The notes beneath the pieces were generated by a model. The model saw only the letters and a program-made list of their open reading frames with translations. It did no database searches and was not told the origin of the DNA. The position numbers and the translations under genes were made by a program. From positions 535,644 to 599,643 of the forward strand of contig CAWBWO010000002.1 in NCBI GenBank assembly GCA_963792445.1: DNA of 64,000 nt, given 5' to 3'. Source of the DNA: Rummeliibacillus sp963792445. GTDB lineage: Bacteria > Bacillota > Bacilli > Bacillales_A > Planococcaceae. Position 1 is the first letter of the stretch; each line of letters starts with the position of its first letter. Positions 43,196 to 52,150 of this stretch are shown here, piece after piece.

Positions 43196-43724
43196 CCATT
43201 TACTATAAGTGTTTGTCCATAGAGATTTAAGAAGGTGTTTGCTAATATAAATTTTTATGGACAACTTCTTATTATAACTGTGTTTTTTATTTGTTAAAAA
43301 ATTTCCATATAGTAGGAATATTAAAGACAATAAAAGAATAAATACAAAAAACTTTCATAATTTTGCATGTTTTTGGAAAGGGATACTAAAATATTATTAA
43401 AAGAAGTAATAAATTTTCGTTAGTAGGTTGTTATTTATGTTCCATAACGTTCTTTTATTTATTAATAATTCATAAAATATTAACAAAATAAGTCTAACAG
43501 ATTATATGTAAATGGAATTTCGTTCAGAGCTGAATAGGTAAAAGTAATTAAAATGATTGTAAGTTATTGAAAATTGGATGAGGAATGTTATTCACCATAT
43601 CAAGAAAATATAAAACATGTAGTCACCTAGAAAGTTTAAAACAAAATCAAACTCTATATAGTTGTAACTACTTATTCAAATAAGCAGCTACTTTATGTTA
43701 TGAAAAGAGGGGGATTGGAGTGAA

Positions 43725-44316
43725 ATGAAAACGGATTGTCAAGCATTTCGTGAATTCATTCGAGAAAATGGGGATTTTTTAAATAATCCACTTATTCAAG
43801 ATTTTTTATCCCAAAAAGTAAATTATCAATTGCTAAAAAACTCTATTTGTCACCCAACCTTTCAAAATAAAGAATTGTTAGACCAGGCGTTTCGTGGGTT
43901 TTATTTTACTATTCGATTTACTTCTTATATTTCTTCAACCCTATACTTTCATGCGATTAATTTAGATAAGAAAATCCGTCAACTAGATCATCATTTTCCA
44001 TTGATATTGGATCAACCTGTAAGAGAAGATTCAGAGACGCTATCTAAAAGACTTTGCTGTTTATCATGAAGATTTTGAAATACAATCGGACAATATTCTA
44101 GATTATATATCGGATCCAATGATTTATCAGGCTATAAAGAGTCTATCGTCAAATCAAAGGAATATCCTTTATCTTGTGTATATCAATGGTTGGACAGACA
44201 TAGAAGTAAGTCAATATTTACAAAAATCTCAACAAGCCGTTTCGAAGTCTCGTAACAAAGCCATTAAGCAGATTAGAAAGCAGTTAAATTTAAGCTTAGA
44301 AAATTGTATTCTTTAA
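43725..44316 (+). pseudogene. sigO: SigO-like sigma factor (one frameshift)
   Basis: Two frames join into a sigma-70-like protein of about 196 residues. The first (43725..44069) ends SETLSKRL; shifting frame at the AAAA near 44050-44055 continues as DFAVYHEDFEIQSDNILDYI and into sigma region 4, LSSNQRNILYLVYINGWTDIE then SQYLQKSQQAVSKSRNKAIK. GGAGTG precedes the ATG. A region-2-like protein and a YvrJ protein follow, the same set as the B. subtilis yvrI-yvrHa-yvrJ locus, where SigO and RsoA together form a two-part sigma factor. Symbol inferred from context. Confidence 0.75.
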
Positions 44317-44339
44317 ACAGACGAAAAGGGAGGAGAAAG

Positions 44340-44594
44340 ATGATGGTTGAAACTTTATATCAGTTAGCAATTGAATCAAAGAATGACCAAGATGCTATAA
44401 ATCAGATATTAAAAGCTTTCAATCCTAAAATAAAAAAATCCCTACAACAAACAAACTTTCAAAATAGAGAAGACTTAGAGCAAGAACTGCAACTTAAACT
44501 AGTGAACTTAATTAAAATGTGTGAATTAGATGATTTAGATGGGTTCTGGGAGTTTTACAATAAAGTAAATAATTCAAAAAAAAGTTGTAAATAA
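44340..44594 (+). CDS. rsoA: RsoA-like sigma co-factor (region 2-like)
   Basis: 84 residues from the ATG at 44340 (GGGAGGAG upstream; the longer in-frame form has no site). INQILKAFNPKIKKSLQQ and NREDLEQELQLKLV match the short helical proteins, such as RsoA, that supply sigma region 2 to SigO. It lies 23 bp after the sigO-like gene. A conjugative-element HTH protein with the same fold would be the alternative, but the neighbours favour RsoA. Confidence 0.7.
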   Translation: MMVETLYQLAIESKNDQDAINQILKAFNPKIKKSLQQTNFQNREDLEQELQLKLVNLIKMCELDDLDGFWEFYNKVNNSKKSCK

Positions 44595-44690
44595 TGCACC
44601 TGCTTGTACTTTATATTATATAAGTTTAATTTATAAGGGGTTATAAAGGCTAAAATCTTAGCATTCATTTCTTAGAAAAGAGGTGAAATC

Positions 44691-44837
44691 ATGACGCCTA
44701 CAGAATTTCCTCTATGGACAAGTATACTTGGTAATTTCGGCTTCCCGATTGCGATTACTGTTTACCTATTGCTCCGCTTTGAAAAAAAATTTGAAAAACT
44801 TGAAGAAAGGATTATGAATTTAAGGGTGAAAAAGTAG
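44691..44837 (+). CDS. yvrJ: YvrJ-family small membrane protein
   Basis: 48 codons with AGAGGTG upstream: MTPTEFPLWTSILGNFGFPI, then AITVYLLLRFEKKFEKLEER and a basic tail. One membrane segment followed by a charged helix, exactly the YvrJ pattern (GFPIAIT-YLL-RFEKK). It follows the sigO- and rsoA-like genes, as in the known locus, and ends before a terminator. Function unknown; in B. subtilis the locus responds to acid and cell-wall stress. Confidence 0.8.
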   Translation: MTPTEFPLWTSILGNFGFPIAITVYLLLRFEKKFEKLEERIMNLRVKK

Positions 44838-44874
44838 TGATAAATAACAGAATATTCTTTACTTTTGTTAAATG

Positions 44875-44912
44875 AAACAGCTACCCTTTTAGTCAACAAG
44901 GTAGCTGTTTTA
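44875..44912 (+). terminator. Terminator after yvrJ
   Basis: AAACAGCTACC (44875-44885) is exactly complementary to GGTAGCTGTTT (44900-44910). Confidence 0.85.
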
Positions 44913-44938
44913 CATTGAGTTTTATGTTTTATTTACCC

Positions 44939-45060
44939 CTAGCCTTGGTATTGTGCAATTTTAGAATAATCAAAATGATTTTCTTCAATTATTGTAATGG
45001 CTTCATCTATTATGTTAGTAGCCTATTCAATTTGTTTTTGTGCAGTTGATATGTGGTGGG
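44939..45060 (-). pseudogene. Possible decayed minus-strand ORF
   Basis: Reading leftwards: STAQKQIE, an amber stop, then ATNIIDEAITIIEENHFDYS and KIAQYQG to a stop at 44939. The composition looks like a real C-terminus with one nonsense codon, but no start or family is recognisable. The rest of 44913-45225 contains only a short open tail on the + strand (SSITTGIKLNKYQLKNESKK) without a start. Confidence 0.3.
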
Positions 45061-45225
45061 CTTAGTTCAATAACAACAGGCATTAAATTAAACAAGTATC
45101 AGCTTAAAAATGAATCGAAGAAATTAGTAGTAGAAAAATAAGGTGAACTTCCTGCATACATTAATCTATAAAAGGAAATAATAGTGCTTCAATTTAGAAT
45201 TCTGATTATTATTGGAGGATGCATT

Positions 45226-46524
45226 ATGCAATTTCTAACAGGCTTGATTGAGCATTATGGATATATTATTTTATTTTTATCGCTTATGTTAGAACTGATT
45301 GCTCTTCCAATTCCGGGAGAATTCCTGATGGGATATGCGGGGGTACTTGTTTTTCAGGGCAAGCTTAATTGGATAATTTGTATGATCATTGCTGGCTTAG
45401 GAAGTAGTGCTGGTATGACTTTATCTTATTGGATTGGGTATAAATTGGGAGCACCCTTTTTTCATAAATATGGTCATCGAATTCATATGGGTCCTGATCG
45501 AATAGAAAAACTATCTACCTGGTTTGGAAAGTATGGAAACAAACTGATTTTGATTGCCTTTTACATACCGGGTGTTAGACATTTTACAGGTTATTTTTCG
45601 GGGATTACGCGTATTTCTTTTCGTGCTTACGCTGTTTATGCCTATATTGGCGCATTTATTTGGACAGGTACATTTATCACACTAGGGAAATTATTAGGCC
45701 CACAGTGGGAGCAGTTCCATACTTCGCTAAAGAAATACCTTTTTGTTGGAAGTATAATTGTCATTCTTCTTCTTGCAATGATTTATGTTTTAAAGAAGTA
45801 TAGAAATAAAATCAAAGAATGGATGTTGGATGTATTAGGTAAAGGAGTACAACGAACGCATTCTATTAGAAGAACCAAGTTTTTTATTGTCACAATGGCT
45901 TTCTTTTTGCTAGTTTTCGTTTTATTTATAAGTAGTGTAAGCGAAAATTACTTGAATAATGAATTCAATCGATTTGATACAATCGGCATTACGTTAATCA
46001 CAAAGATATTTGATGAACGCTTCACGCAATGGATGAACTTTTTTGGATACTTTGCATCGGTTAAAATAACAATTCCTTTAGTAATATTCAGCTTGATCTG
46101 GATTTTGGTTAAAAGTAAAGAACGAATGCTAGATATTCTATTTTTAATCATTGTTGTTATTGGTGGGGAATTTTTTGAGGAAGGAATCAGGCGTGTTTTT
46201 CATCATTTGCACCCTGTTGCTGAAAATTTACCAAATCAAATCATGTACCTCTTTCCTAGTGAACAAACCATGACAGCTTTTATTTTATATGGATATATAG
46301 GCTATCTTTTCGTTCGATACACAAAACATCGCATTATGGATGCAGTAGTTACATTCGTTATTTTCATGCTGGTCATTCTTATAGGATTAAGTCGAATATA
46401 CTTTATGCAGCAACATCCAAGTGATGTAGTAGCGGGCTTCGCTTTTGGTGGCGTTTGGTTAAGTTTGAATATACTTGTATTGGAGATTTTTCGATTGTCT
46501 CGTGAAGGAGAATCGATTGAGTAG
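45226..46524 (+). CDS. DedA-PAP2 fusion membrane protein
   Basis: 432 residues from the ATG at 45226 (GGAGG upstream). The N-terminal DedA/SNARE-associated domain (about 1-195) has PIPGEFLMGYAG, GLGSSAGMTLSYWIG and FYIPGVRHFTGYFSGI, as in flippases for undecaprenyl phosphate or phospholipids. The C-terminal PAP2 domain (about 215-430) reads FPSEQTMTAF where PSGH is expected and SRIYFMQQHPSD where SR-x5-H-x3-D is expected, so its phosphatase residues are altered. Membrane protein, probably acting on lipid carriers. Confidence 0.85.
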   Translation: MQFLTGLIEHYGYIILFLSLMLELIALPIPGEFLMGYAGVLVFQGKLNWIICMIIAGLGSSAGMTLSYWIGYKLGAPFFHKYGHRIHMGPDRIEKLSTWFGKYGNKLILIAFYIPGVRHFTGYFSGITRISFRAYAVYAYIGAFIWTGTFITLGKLLGPQWEQFHTSLKKYLFVGSIIVILLLAMIYVLKKYRNKIKEWMLDVLGKGVQRTHSIRRTKFFIVTMAFFLLVFVLFISSVSENYLNNEFNRFDTIGITLITKIFDERFTQWMNFFGYFASVKITIPLVIFSLIWILVKSKERMLDILFLIIVVIGGEFFEEGIRRVFHHLHPVAENLPNQIMYLFPSEQTMTAFILYGYIGYLFVRYTKHRIMDAVVTFVIFMLVILIGLSRIYFMQQHPSDVVAGFAFGGVWLSLNILVLEIFRLSREGESIE

Positions 46525-46712
46525 AATAAGTTCCATAGAGCTAGAGATTAGTCATAGATAAATCACTGTATTGATACTAAATCATGCAGATTTATCTATG
46601 GCTTTTAAGTTATTGCAAAATATTAGGAAAATAAAGAGATATTATTTTGAAAATTTATTACTATAGAAATGTATCTAAAACTATTCAATTCAAATAGAAA
46701 GAAGGGAAGACA

Positions 46713-47948
46713 ATGGACTTATCACCTTATAAAGAATTAATCGATCGCTTGCAAAGTAGAGAAAATGTAGTTTGGGAGAATCCGAAGAAATCAAATAACC
46801 CTGAAATTGATTCACAACTAATTGACGATGCGGAAGCAAGACTTGAACGGTTTGCTCCATATTTTGAAAAGGTTTTTCCGGAAACGGCGATTCATCATGG
46901 CAAAATCGAGTCCGAATTACAACCGATTCCGCAAATGCAGGAAAAGCTATGTGTTGCAGGAAATCTTTTTTTAAAAAGAGATGATGCATTGCCTATTAGT
47001 GGCTCGATTAAGGCACGAGGAGGCATTCATGAGGTTTTGTATGCTGCTGAGAAGATTGCGATGGAACACCAACTTATAGGCGAGGATGATGACTATTCCA
47101 TCTTTGTAACAGAGGCACTTCAACAAGTTTTGAGCCAATATACAATTGTTGTAGGTTCTACTGGAAACTTAGGCTTGAGTATTGGGATTATGAGCGCGAC
47201 TCTTGGTTTTAAAGTAAGTGTTCATATGTCACATGATGCAAAAGAATGGAAGAAACAGCTTTTGAGAGAGTTGGGCGTAAATGTCATTGAACATAAGGGT
47301 GACTTTAGCTTAGCTGTAGACATTGGGCGAGAAGAAGCACAATGTGATCCGAATAGCTATTTTGTAGATGATGAGAATTCCACACAACTCTTTGCAGGGT
47401 ATGCGGTTGCAGGAAGAAGATTAAAGCAACAACTGGAAAGACTTGGGGTTGCCATCGATGCGGACCATCCACTTTATGTCTATCTTCCTTGCGGTGTTGG
47501 TGGAGGACCTGGTGGGGTGAGCTATGGTTTGAAAGAAAGCTTTGGTGACTTTGTGCATTGTTATTTTGTAGAACCGACTGAGTCAGCATGTATGCTTTTA
47601 GGGATGGCTACGAATTTACATGATCGAATTGCTGTGACGGATATTGGACTAACAAACCGAACGATTGCAGATGGCCTTGCAGTTGGGCGACCTTCCTCGT
47701 TTGTAGGGAAACGGATGGAGCCAATCTTAGATGGAATTATGACCATTTCAGATGAGCAATTATCAAATTATGTACGTGAACTATACAAAGCTGAACAAAT
47801 TATTGTGGAACCTTCTGCTGCAGCAGGATTTATAGGGCTTAACCAATTACGTAATGCTGCGCAAAATGAAAAAGCAACACATATTGTCTGGGCAACTGGT
47901 GGAAATATGGTGCCGAAAGAAGAGCAGGAAAAGTATATAGTAGATTGA
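46713..47948 (+). CDS. dsdA: D-serine dehydratase
   Basis: 411 residues, PLP enzyme of fold type II converting D-serine to pyruvate and ammonia. The Schiff-base lysine is in ISGSIKARGGIHEVL, the phosphate-binding glycine loop in CGVGGGPGGV, and VGSTGNLGLSIGIMSATLGF is the substrate-site region. It is slightly shorter than the usual 440 residues. Good ribosome site (AGAAGGGAAG). A strong terminator follows and the gene appears monocistronic. Confidence 0.92.
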   Translation: MDLSPYKELIDRLQSRENVVWENPKKSNNPEIDSQLIDDAEARLERFAPYFEKVFPETAIHHGKIESELQPIPQMQEKLCVAGNLFLKRDDALPISGSIKARGGIHEVLYAAEKIAMEHQLIGEDDDYSIFVTEALQQVLSQYTIVVGSTGNLGLSIGIMSATLGFKVSVHMSHDAKEWKKQLLRELGVNVIEHKGDFSLAVDIGREEAQCDPNSYFVDDENSTQLFAGYAVAGRRLKQQLERLGVAIDADHPLYVYLPCGVGGGPGGVSYGLKESFGDFVHCYFVEPTESACMLLGMATNLHDRIAVTDIGLTNRTIADGLAVGRPSSFVGKRMEPILDGIMTISDEQLSNYVRELYKAEQIIVEPSAAAGFIGLNQLRNAAQNEKATHIVWATGGNMVPKEEQEKYIVD

Positions 47949-47980
47949 CTATTTGAAAGAAATATAGATGGTTGCATAAA

Positions 47981-48024
47981 AAAATGAAACCTACCTAATG
48001 TTACAAAAGGTAGGTTTCATTTTT
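47981..48024 (+). terminator. Bidirectional terminator after dsdA
   Basis: ATGAAACCTACC (47984-47995) pairs with GGTAGGTTTCAT (48009-48020), flanked by A and T runs; it also ends the convergent gene. Confidence 0.9.
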
Positions 48025-48045
48025 AATAATCATCATCAAAGAAAG

Positions 48046-48890
48046 TTAATAATCTTCATCTTCAAAAATATTTGATAAAACTATATTAATCTCCTCTAAA
48101 TCAACTTTTTCAGAATCGTAATCATCGCCAATCCATTCTATAAGTTCTTGTTTTTCATCACTATCCGGGCCATTTAAGACTTCTAAGAGATGATCATAGC
48201 CGTACATGCCACCGCAATCCTCAGGGGGGCATGCACGTTTCGCTGTAATACAACGAGGTTCGAAGATTTCATTTGAATCAAGATTTGGGTGTGGCAGGAT
48301 TTTCTCTACTACTACGGTATGCTCCCAATTATCCCCAAAATCATATGTATAGACCAATTGATCTCCTTCTTTTGATAAGAATTCTCCTAATGCGACAATA
48401 TCAGAATCTAGTTTATTGACATCACCAAAGCCTCGAAATCCATATCCCCTTCATCTTCTAGTTCAATGCTTAAATCTTTATAAACAAAATTGTATAGATG
48501 TGTGTTTGTCCAACCCATTGTAGCTTGAATAATCAGATGTAAATCATGGAAAGACATATAAGAATCCACCTGAATTCTTCTCCAAATTGGTGGCTTAGAA
48601 CCTTTTAATGTAACTTTTAATTGGAATATACCCTTTGCTAATGAGAATTCTTCTTCTAAATGGTCAAATAAATCATCGTCCTCATCCTTAAGTTCTAAGG
48701 ATATTAGATTAAGCATGGAAGGATCATATTTTATTTCTTTCAGTAATTTCTTTTCATCCTTCCCTTGGCAAACAAATTCCATAATTTCATCTAATCGTTT
48801 TTTATCTACAGAAGAAAGTGCTCCAAACACGGGAGACTTTTTAAGTTCCTGCAATAAATCTAGCACTAAAAAATCAATCAAAAAAATCAC
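48046..48890 (-). pseudogene. Plasmid pRiA4b ORF-3-like protein (PF07929), one frameshift
   Basis: The N-terminal part (48408..48890) includes FQLKVTLKGSKPPIWRRIQV and FHDLHLIIQATMGWTNTHLYNF, the family core. The frame breaks at GGCTTTGG near 48430; adding one T gives GDVNKLDSDIVALGEF and continues into VYTYDFGDNWEHTVVVEKIL and CPPEDCGGMYGYDHLLEVL, the rest of the family signature. Full length about 281 residues. Starts at a GTG at 48890 (AAAGGATG upstream). Family function unknown; homologues are often on mobile DNA, but nothing mobile is seen here. Confidence 0.8.
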
Positions 48891-49102
48891 ATCCTTTTCA
48901 TTTAGTATGATCCATTTTATTACTTGTATCGTATATGAATATGGAAGCGATTAAAAGAATATTAACGAATGATTTACAAAGTCTTTAATAATGGCCTTAA
49001 TTTCCTTGCAAAATAATGGATATTAATATTTTTATGGAATTTTTCAAATGTCGACTCTTGCTATTTTCACTATTAGTTGATATTATGAGGAAGTTATGAG
49101 TT

Positions 49103-49312
49103 TTGGAAAGCAAACTTAATGCTTACAATGACTTTCCAAGCAGATAATTTTGACCATTTCCATCAGGAAAGTTAAGGCAACGGTGTGCCGGGTCAAATGC
49201 CGATTGGCAACTTTTTCGTTGCCTTATTGATTGAGTTAGAAGCTCAAATTTTATAAGTTGGTTACTTTACAACCAAGTGCAATGCTGCACAACTTGTGAA
49301 ACGGTCAATAAG
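49103..49312 (+). ncRNA. Highly structured intergenic region, candidate ncRNA
   Basis: Many exact complementary pairs in 210 bp: TTGGAAAG/CTTTCCAA (49103, 49132) competing with CTTTCC/GGAAAG (49132, 49166); AAGGCAAC/GTTGCCTT (49174, 49218); CTTATTGA/TCAATAAG (49223, 49305) enclosing TTGAG/CTCAA (49231, 49243), TTGGTT/AACCAA (49258, 49271) and GTGCA/TGCAC (49277, 49286). No protein-coding frame and no known riboswitch class recognised. It lies in the 638-bp gap before the polyamine genes. Confidence 0.45.
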
Positions 49313-49330
49313 AGTAGTAAAAGTAATTAT

Positions 49331-49357
49331 TTGCTATATAGACTCTGATCCTATAAT
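49331..49357 (+). promoter_or_regulatory. Probable promoter of the polyamine operon
   Basis: Consensus TATAAT at 49352-49357 with a TTGCTA at 49331-49336; the 15-bp spacing is short, so the -35 call is weak. Confidence 0.45.
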
Positions 49358-49367
49358 GATTGTAATG

Positions 49368-49500
49368 AAAAGCGTACCATCTATAAAACTGCCCATGTAT
49401 AAATAATGATGGCTTTTGTGGACGATTGCTTTTCTTTTGACGTTTCATATAACAAAAGCAAGTGATGCGCGTATTATGCGTTTACACTTGCTTTTTTTTG
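49368..49500 (+). promoter_or_regulatory. Attenuator-like leader with terminator before the polyamine operon
   Basis: A strong intrinsic terminator, AAAAGCAAGTG (49454-49464) with CACTTGCTTTT (49485-49495) and eight T in a row, ends 29 bp before the start codon. Its 5' arm can instead pair with TTGCTTTT (49426-49433), and an earlier AAAAGC-GTA-CCATC (49368-49381) pairs with GATGGCTTTT (49408-49417). These alternatives have the layout of a transcription attenuator. Confidence 0.6.
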
Positions 49501-49528
49501 AGAAAAAAATAGTTGGGAGAGATTAATT

Positions 49529-50731
49529 ATGGGTAAAGCTCTTGTAATTGGTGCCGGAGGAGTAGCTTCTGTTGCCATCCAAAAATGTTGTCAAAATAGT
49601 GAAGTATTTGAAGAGATTTGCATTGCAAGTCGTACAAAATCAAAATGTGATGATTTAAAAGCAAAATTAGAAGGCCAAACAAAAACGAAAATTACTACTG
49701 CAAAAGTGGATGCAGACAATGTTGATGAACTAATTGCTTTAATCGAAGAAGTGAAACCAGATATCGTGATGAATCTTGCATTACCATATCAAGATTTAAC
49801 AATTATGGATGCATGTCTTGCAACAAAAACACATTACTTAGATACTGCAAACTACGAACCAGAAGATACAGCAAAATTTGAATATAGCTGGCAATGGGCA
49901 TACCGCGAACGCTTTGAAGAAGCAGGAATCACTGCACTTCTAGGTAGCGGCTTTGACCCAGGTGTAACAAGTGTATTCTCAGCTTATGCTTTAAAACATG
50001 AATTTGATGAAATCGAATATATCGATATTCTTGACTGTAATGCTGGTGACCATGGCTATCCATTTGCTACAAACTTCAACCCTGAAATCAACATTCGTGA
50101 AGTATCTGCAAAAGGTAGCTACTGGGAAAATGGTGATTGGATAGAAACTGAACCAATGGAAATCAAACGTGTCTACAACTTCCCTGAAATTGGCGACAAA
50201 GATATGTACTTATTACACCATGAAGAAATCGAATCTCTTGCATTAAATATTCCTGGTATCAAACGGATCCGTTTCTTTATGACATTTGGTGAAAGTTATT
50301 TAACACACTTAAAATGTCTTGAAAATGTTGGCATGACTTCAATCGAACCAATTGAATTTGAAGGAAAACAAATCATTCCACTTCAATTCTTAAAAGCTGT
50401 ATTACCAGACCCTTCTTCACTTGGTCCACGTACAAAAGGGAAAACAAATATCGGCTGTATTTTCCGTGGTAAAAAAGATGGAAAAGATAAAACATATTAT
50501 GTTTACAATGTTTGTGACCATGAAGAATGTTACCGTGAAGTTGGCTCACAAGCCGTTTCATACACTACTGGTGTACCAGCAATGATTGGTGCCATGATGA
50601 TTTTAACAGGTAAATGGAACAAAGCAGGCGTGCACAATATTGAAGAATTCGATCCAGATCCATTCATGGATGCACTAAACAAATGGGGACTTCCATGGAA
50701 AGAAAGCTTTGATCCGGAGTTAGTGGACTAA
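49529..50731 (+). CDS. Carboxy(nor)spermidine dehydrogenase (saccharopine dehydrogenase family)
   Basis: 400 residues: N-terminal Rossmann fold ALVIGAGGVASVAIQKC, MNLALPYQDLTIMDACL, GSGFDPGVTSVFSAYA and DILDCNAGDHGYPFATNF, typical of the enzyme that condenses putrescine (or diaminopropane) with aspartate semialdehyde to carboxyspermidine (or carboxynorspermidine). The decarboxylase gene follows after one base. Together they form the alternative, S-adenosylmethionine-free polyamine route. Not lysine saccharopine dehydrogenase, judging from the partner gene. Confidence 0.92.
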   Translation: MGKALVIGAGGVASVAIQKCCQNSEVFEEICIASRTKSKCDDLKAKLEGQTKTKITTAKVDADNVDELIALIEEVKPDIVMNLALPYQDLTIMDACLATKTHYLDTANYEPEDTAKFEYSWQWAYRERFEEAGITALLGSGFDPGVTSVFSAYALKHEFDEIEYIDILDCNAGDHGYPFATNFNPEINIREVSAKGSYWENGDWIETEPMEIKRVYNFPEIGDKDMYLLHHEEIESLALNIPGIKRIRFFMTFGESYLTHLKCLENVGMTSIEPIEFEGKQIIPLQFLKAVLPDPSSLGPRTKGKTNIGCIFRGKKDGKDKTYYVYNVCDHEECYREVGSQAVSYTTGVPAMIGAMMILTGKWNKAGVHNIEEFDPDPFMDALNKWGLPWKESFDPELVD

Positions 50732-50732
50732 T

Positions 50733-51860
50733 ATGAAGTTTGAAGAACTACCAACACCTAGTTTTGTAGTAGATGAAAGTCTACTTGAAAAGAATCTTCA
50801 AATTTTAAAAGGTGTCATGGACCGTACAGGTTGTAAAATCTTACTTGCCCAAAAAGCATTTTCTATGTATGAAATGTACCCAATGATTGGTAAGTATTTG
50901 AGCGGGACTGCAGGAAGTGGCTTATACGAAGCAAAACTTGGGTTTGAAGAGATGGGGAAAGAAAATCATGTCTTTTCCCCAGCTTACCGCGAAGATGAAA
51001 TCGATGAAATCATCGAATTATGTGATCATATCGTTTTCAACTCTTTCTCACAAGTAGAGAAATATCGAGATAAAGTTTTAAGTGCTGGGAAAAGTATTGG
51101 TCTACGCATCAATCCAGAATGCTCAACACAAGTGGGACATGAAATTTATGATCCATGTGCAGTTGGTTCTCGTTTCGGCGTAACCATCAGTCAGTTCCGT
51201 CCTGACTTACTGGAAGGTGTTTCTGGTCTACATTTCCATACACTTTGTGAACAAAATTCGGACGATTTAGCCACAACACTTGATGCAATTGAGGAAAAAT
51301 TTGGTCCATGGATCTCTCAAATGGAATGGATTAACTTCGGTGGTGGCCATCATATTACAAGAGAAGATTATGATCTTACCTTATTGGAAGAGTGTATTAC
51401 ACGAATCCAAAAGAAATATGATGTACAAGTTTATCTTGAACCAGGCGAAGCGATTGCATTGAATGCGGGAGTCCTTGTGACATCCGTTCTTGATACACTT
51501 CAAAATGGAATCAATCTTGCTATCGTAGATACTTCTGCATGCTGCCATATGCCAGACGTACTTGAAATGCCATACCGCCCGCCACTATTTGGTTCTGGCG
51601 AAAAGGGTGAAAAACCACATACGTATCGCCTTGGAGGGCCAACTTGCTTGACTGGCGATATAATTGGTGATTATTCTTTTGATGAACCTTTGAAAATAGG
51701 GGACAGACTTGTTTTCGGTGATATGGCCATTTATACGATGGTGAAAACCAATACATTTAACGGTATGGCGCTACCAAACCTTGTAGTAAAAGACAAAGAT
51801 GGGGATTGTCGTATTCTTCATCAATTTAATTATCAAGATTTTAAGGAACGACTTTCATAG
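50733..51860 (+). CDS. nspC: Carboxynorspermidine/carboxyspermidine decarboxylase
   Basis: 375 residues, PLP alanine-racemase fold: the lysine in LLAQKAFSMYEMYP, GSGLYEAKLG, HFHTLCEQ, FGGGHHI, EPGEAI, and the C-terminal DTSACCHMPDVLEMPYRPP that provides active-site residues across the dimer. Decarboxylates carboxyspermidine or carboxynorspermidine to the polyamine. The ATG lies one base after the dehydrogenase stop and uses GGAG within that gene, so the two are translationally coupled. Confidence 0.95.
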   Translation: MKFEELPTPSFVVDESLLEKNLQILKGVMDRTGCKILLAQKAFSMYEMYPMIGKYLSGTAGSGLYEAKLGFEEMGKENHVFSPAYREDEIDEIIELCDHIVFNSFSQVEKYRDKVLSAGKSIGLRINPECSTQVGHEIYDPCAVGSRFGVTISQFRPDLLEGVSGLHFHTLCEQNSDDLATTLDAIEEKFGPWISQMEWINFGGGHHITREDYDLTLLEECITRIQKKYDVQVYLEPGEAIALNAGVLVTSVLDTLQNGINLAIVDTSACCHMPDVLEMPYRPPLFGSGEKGEKPHTYRLGGPTCLTGDIIGDYSFDEPLKIGDRLVFGDMAIYTMVKTNTFNGMALPNLVVKDKDGDCRILHQFNYQDFKERLS

Positions 51861-51870
51861 TCATAATGGA

Positions 51871-51907
51871 AAAGAGTTAACGGAAATTATTTCGTTAACT
51901 CTTTTTT
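51871..51907 (+). terminator. Terminator after nspC
   Basis: AAGAGTTAACG (51872-51882) pairs with CGTTAACTCTT (51893-51903), followed by T residues. Confidence 0.92.
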
Positions 51908-52000
51908 GCATGTTCAAAATTTTTGGTTTCCTGTGCCAAATGTTACATGATTTAAGATATACTTTTACTAATAATAAGTAGGGCGAAAAATGCCTTTTTT

Positions 52001-52150
52001 CTATTTTAACTTCTCAGGTTCTTCAGCATAAAACTCAATAAATCCACAATTGGAACATACAAAACAATGACTTATATTGCTCAACGTTTTAGCGTTGGTT
52101 TTTCTGTTGTTTTGTAAACTCTAATTGGAATTTTTAGAATCAATCTTTAC
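52001..52150 (-). pseudogene. Remnant of a small zinc-ribbon protein
   Basis: Reading leftwards, LKIPIRVYKTTEKPTLKR, a frame change, then LSNISHCFVCSNCGFIEFYA and EEPEKLK to a stop at 52001. FVCSNCGFIEFY is the second CxxC knuckle of the short zinc-ribbon proteins of bacilli; the first knuckle is missing. The gap 51908-52490 otherwise contains only short chance ORFs. Confidence 0.4.

Noticed and set aside
48046..48890. Mobile element at the pRiA4b ORF-3-like gene
   Set aside because: The family is often on plasmids or beside insertion sequences, but there are no inverted repeats, transposase or target duplications here.
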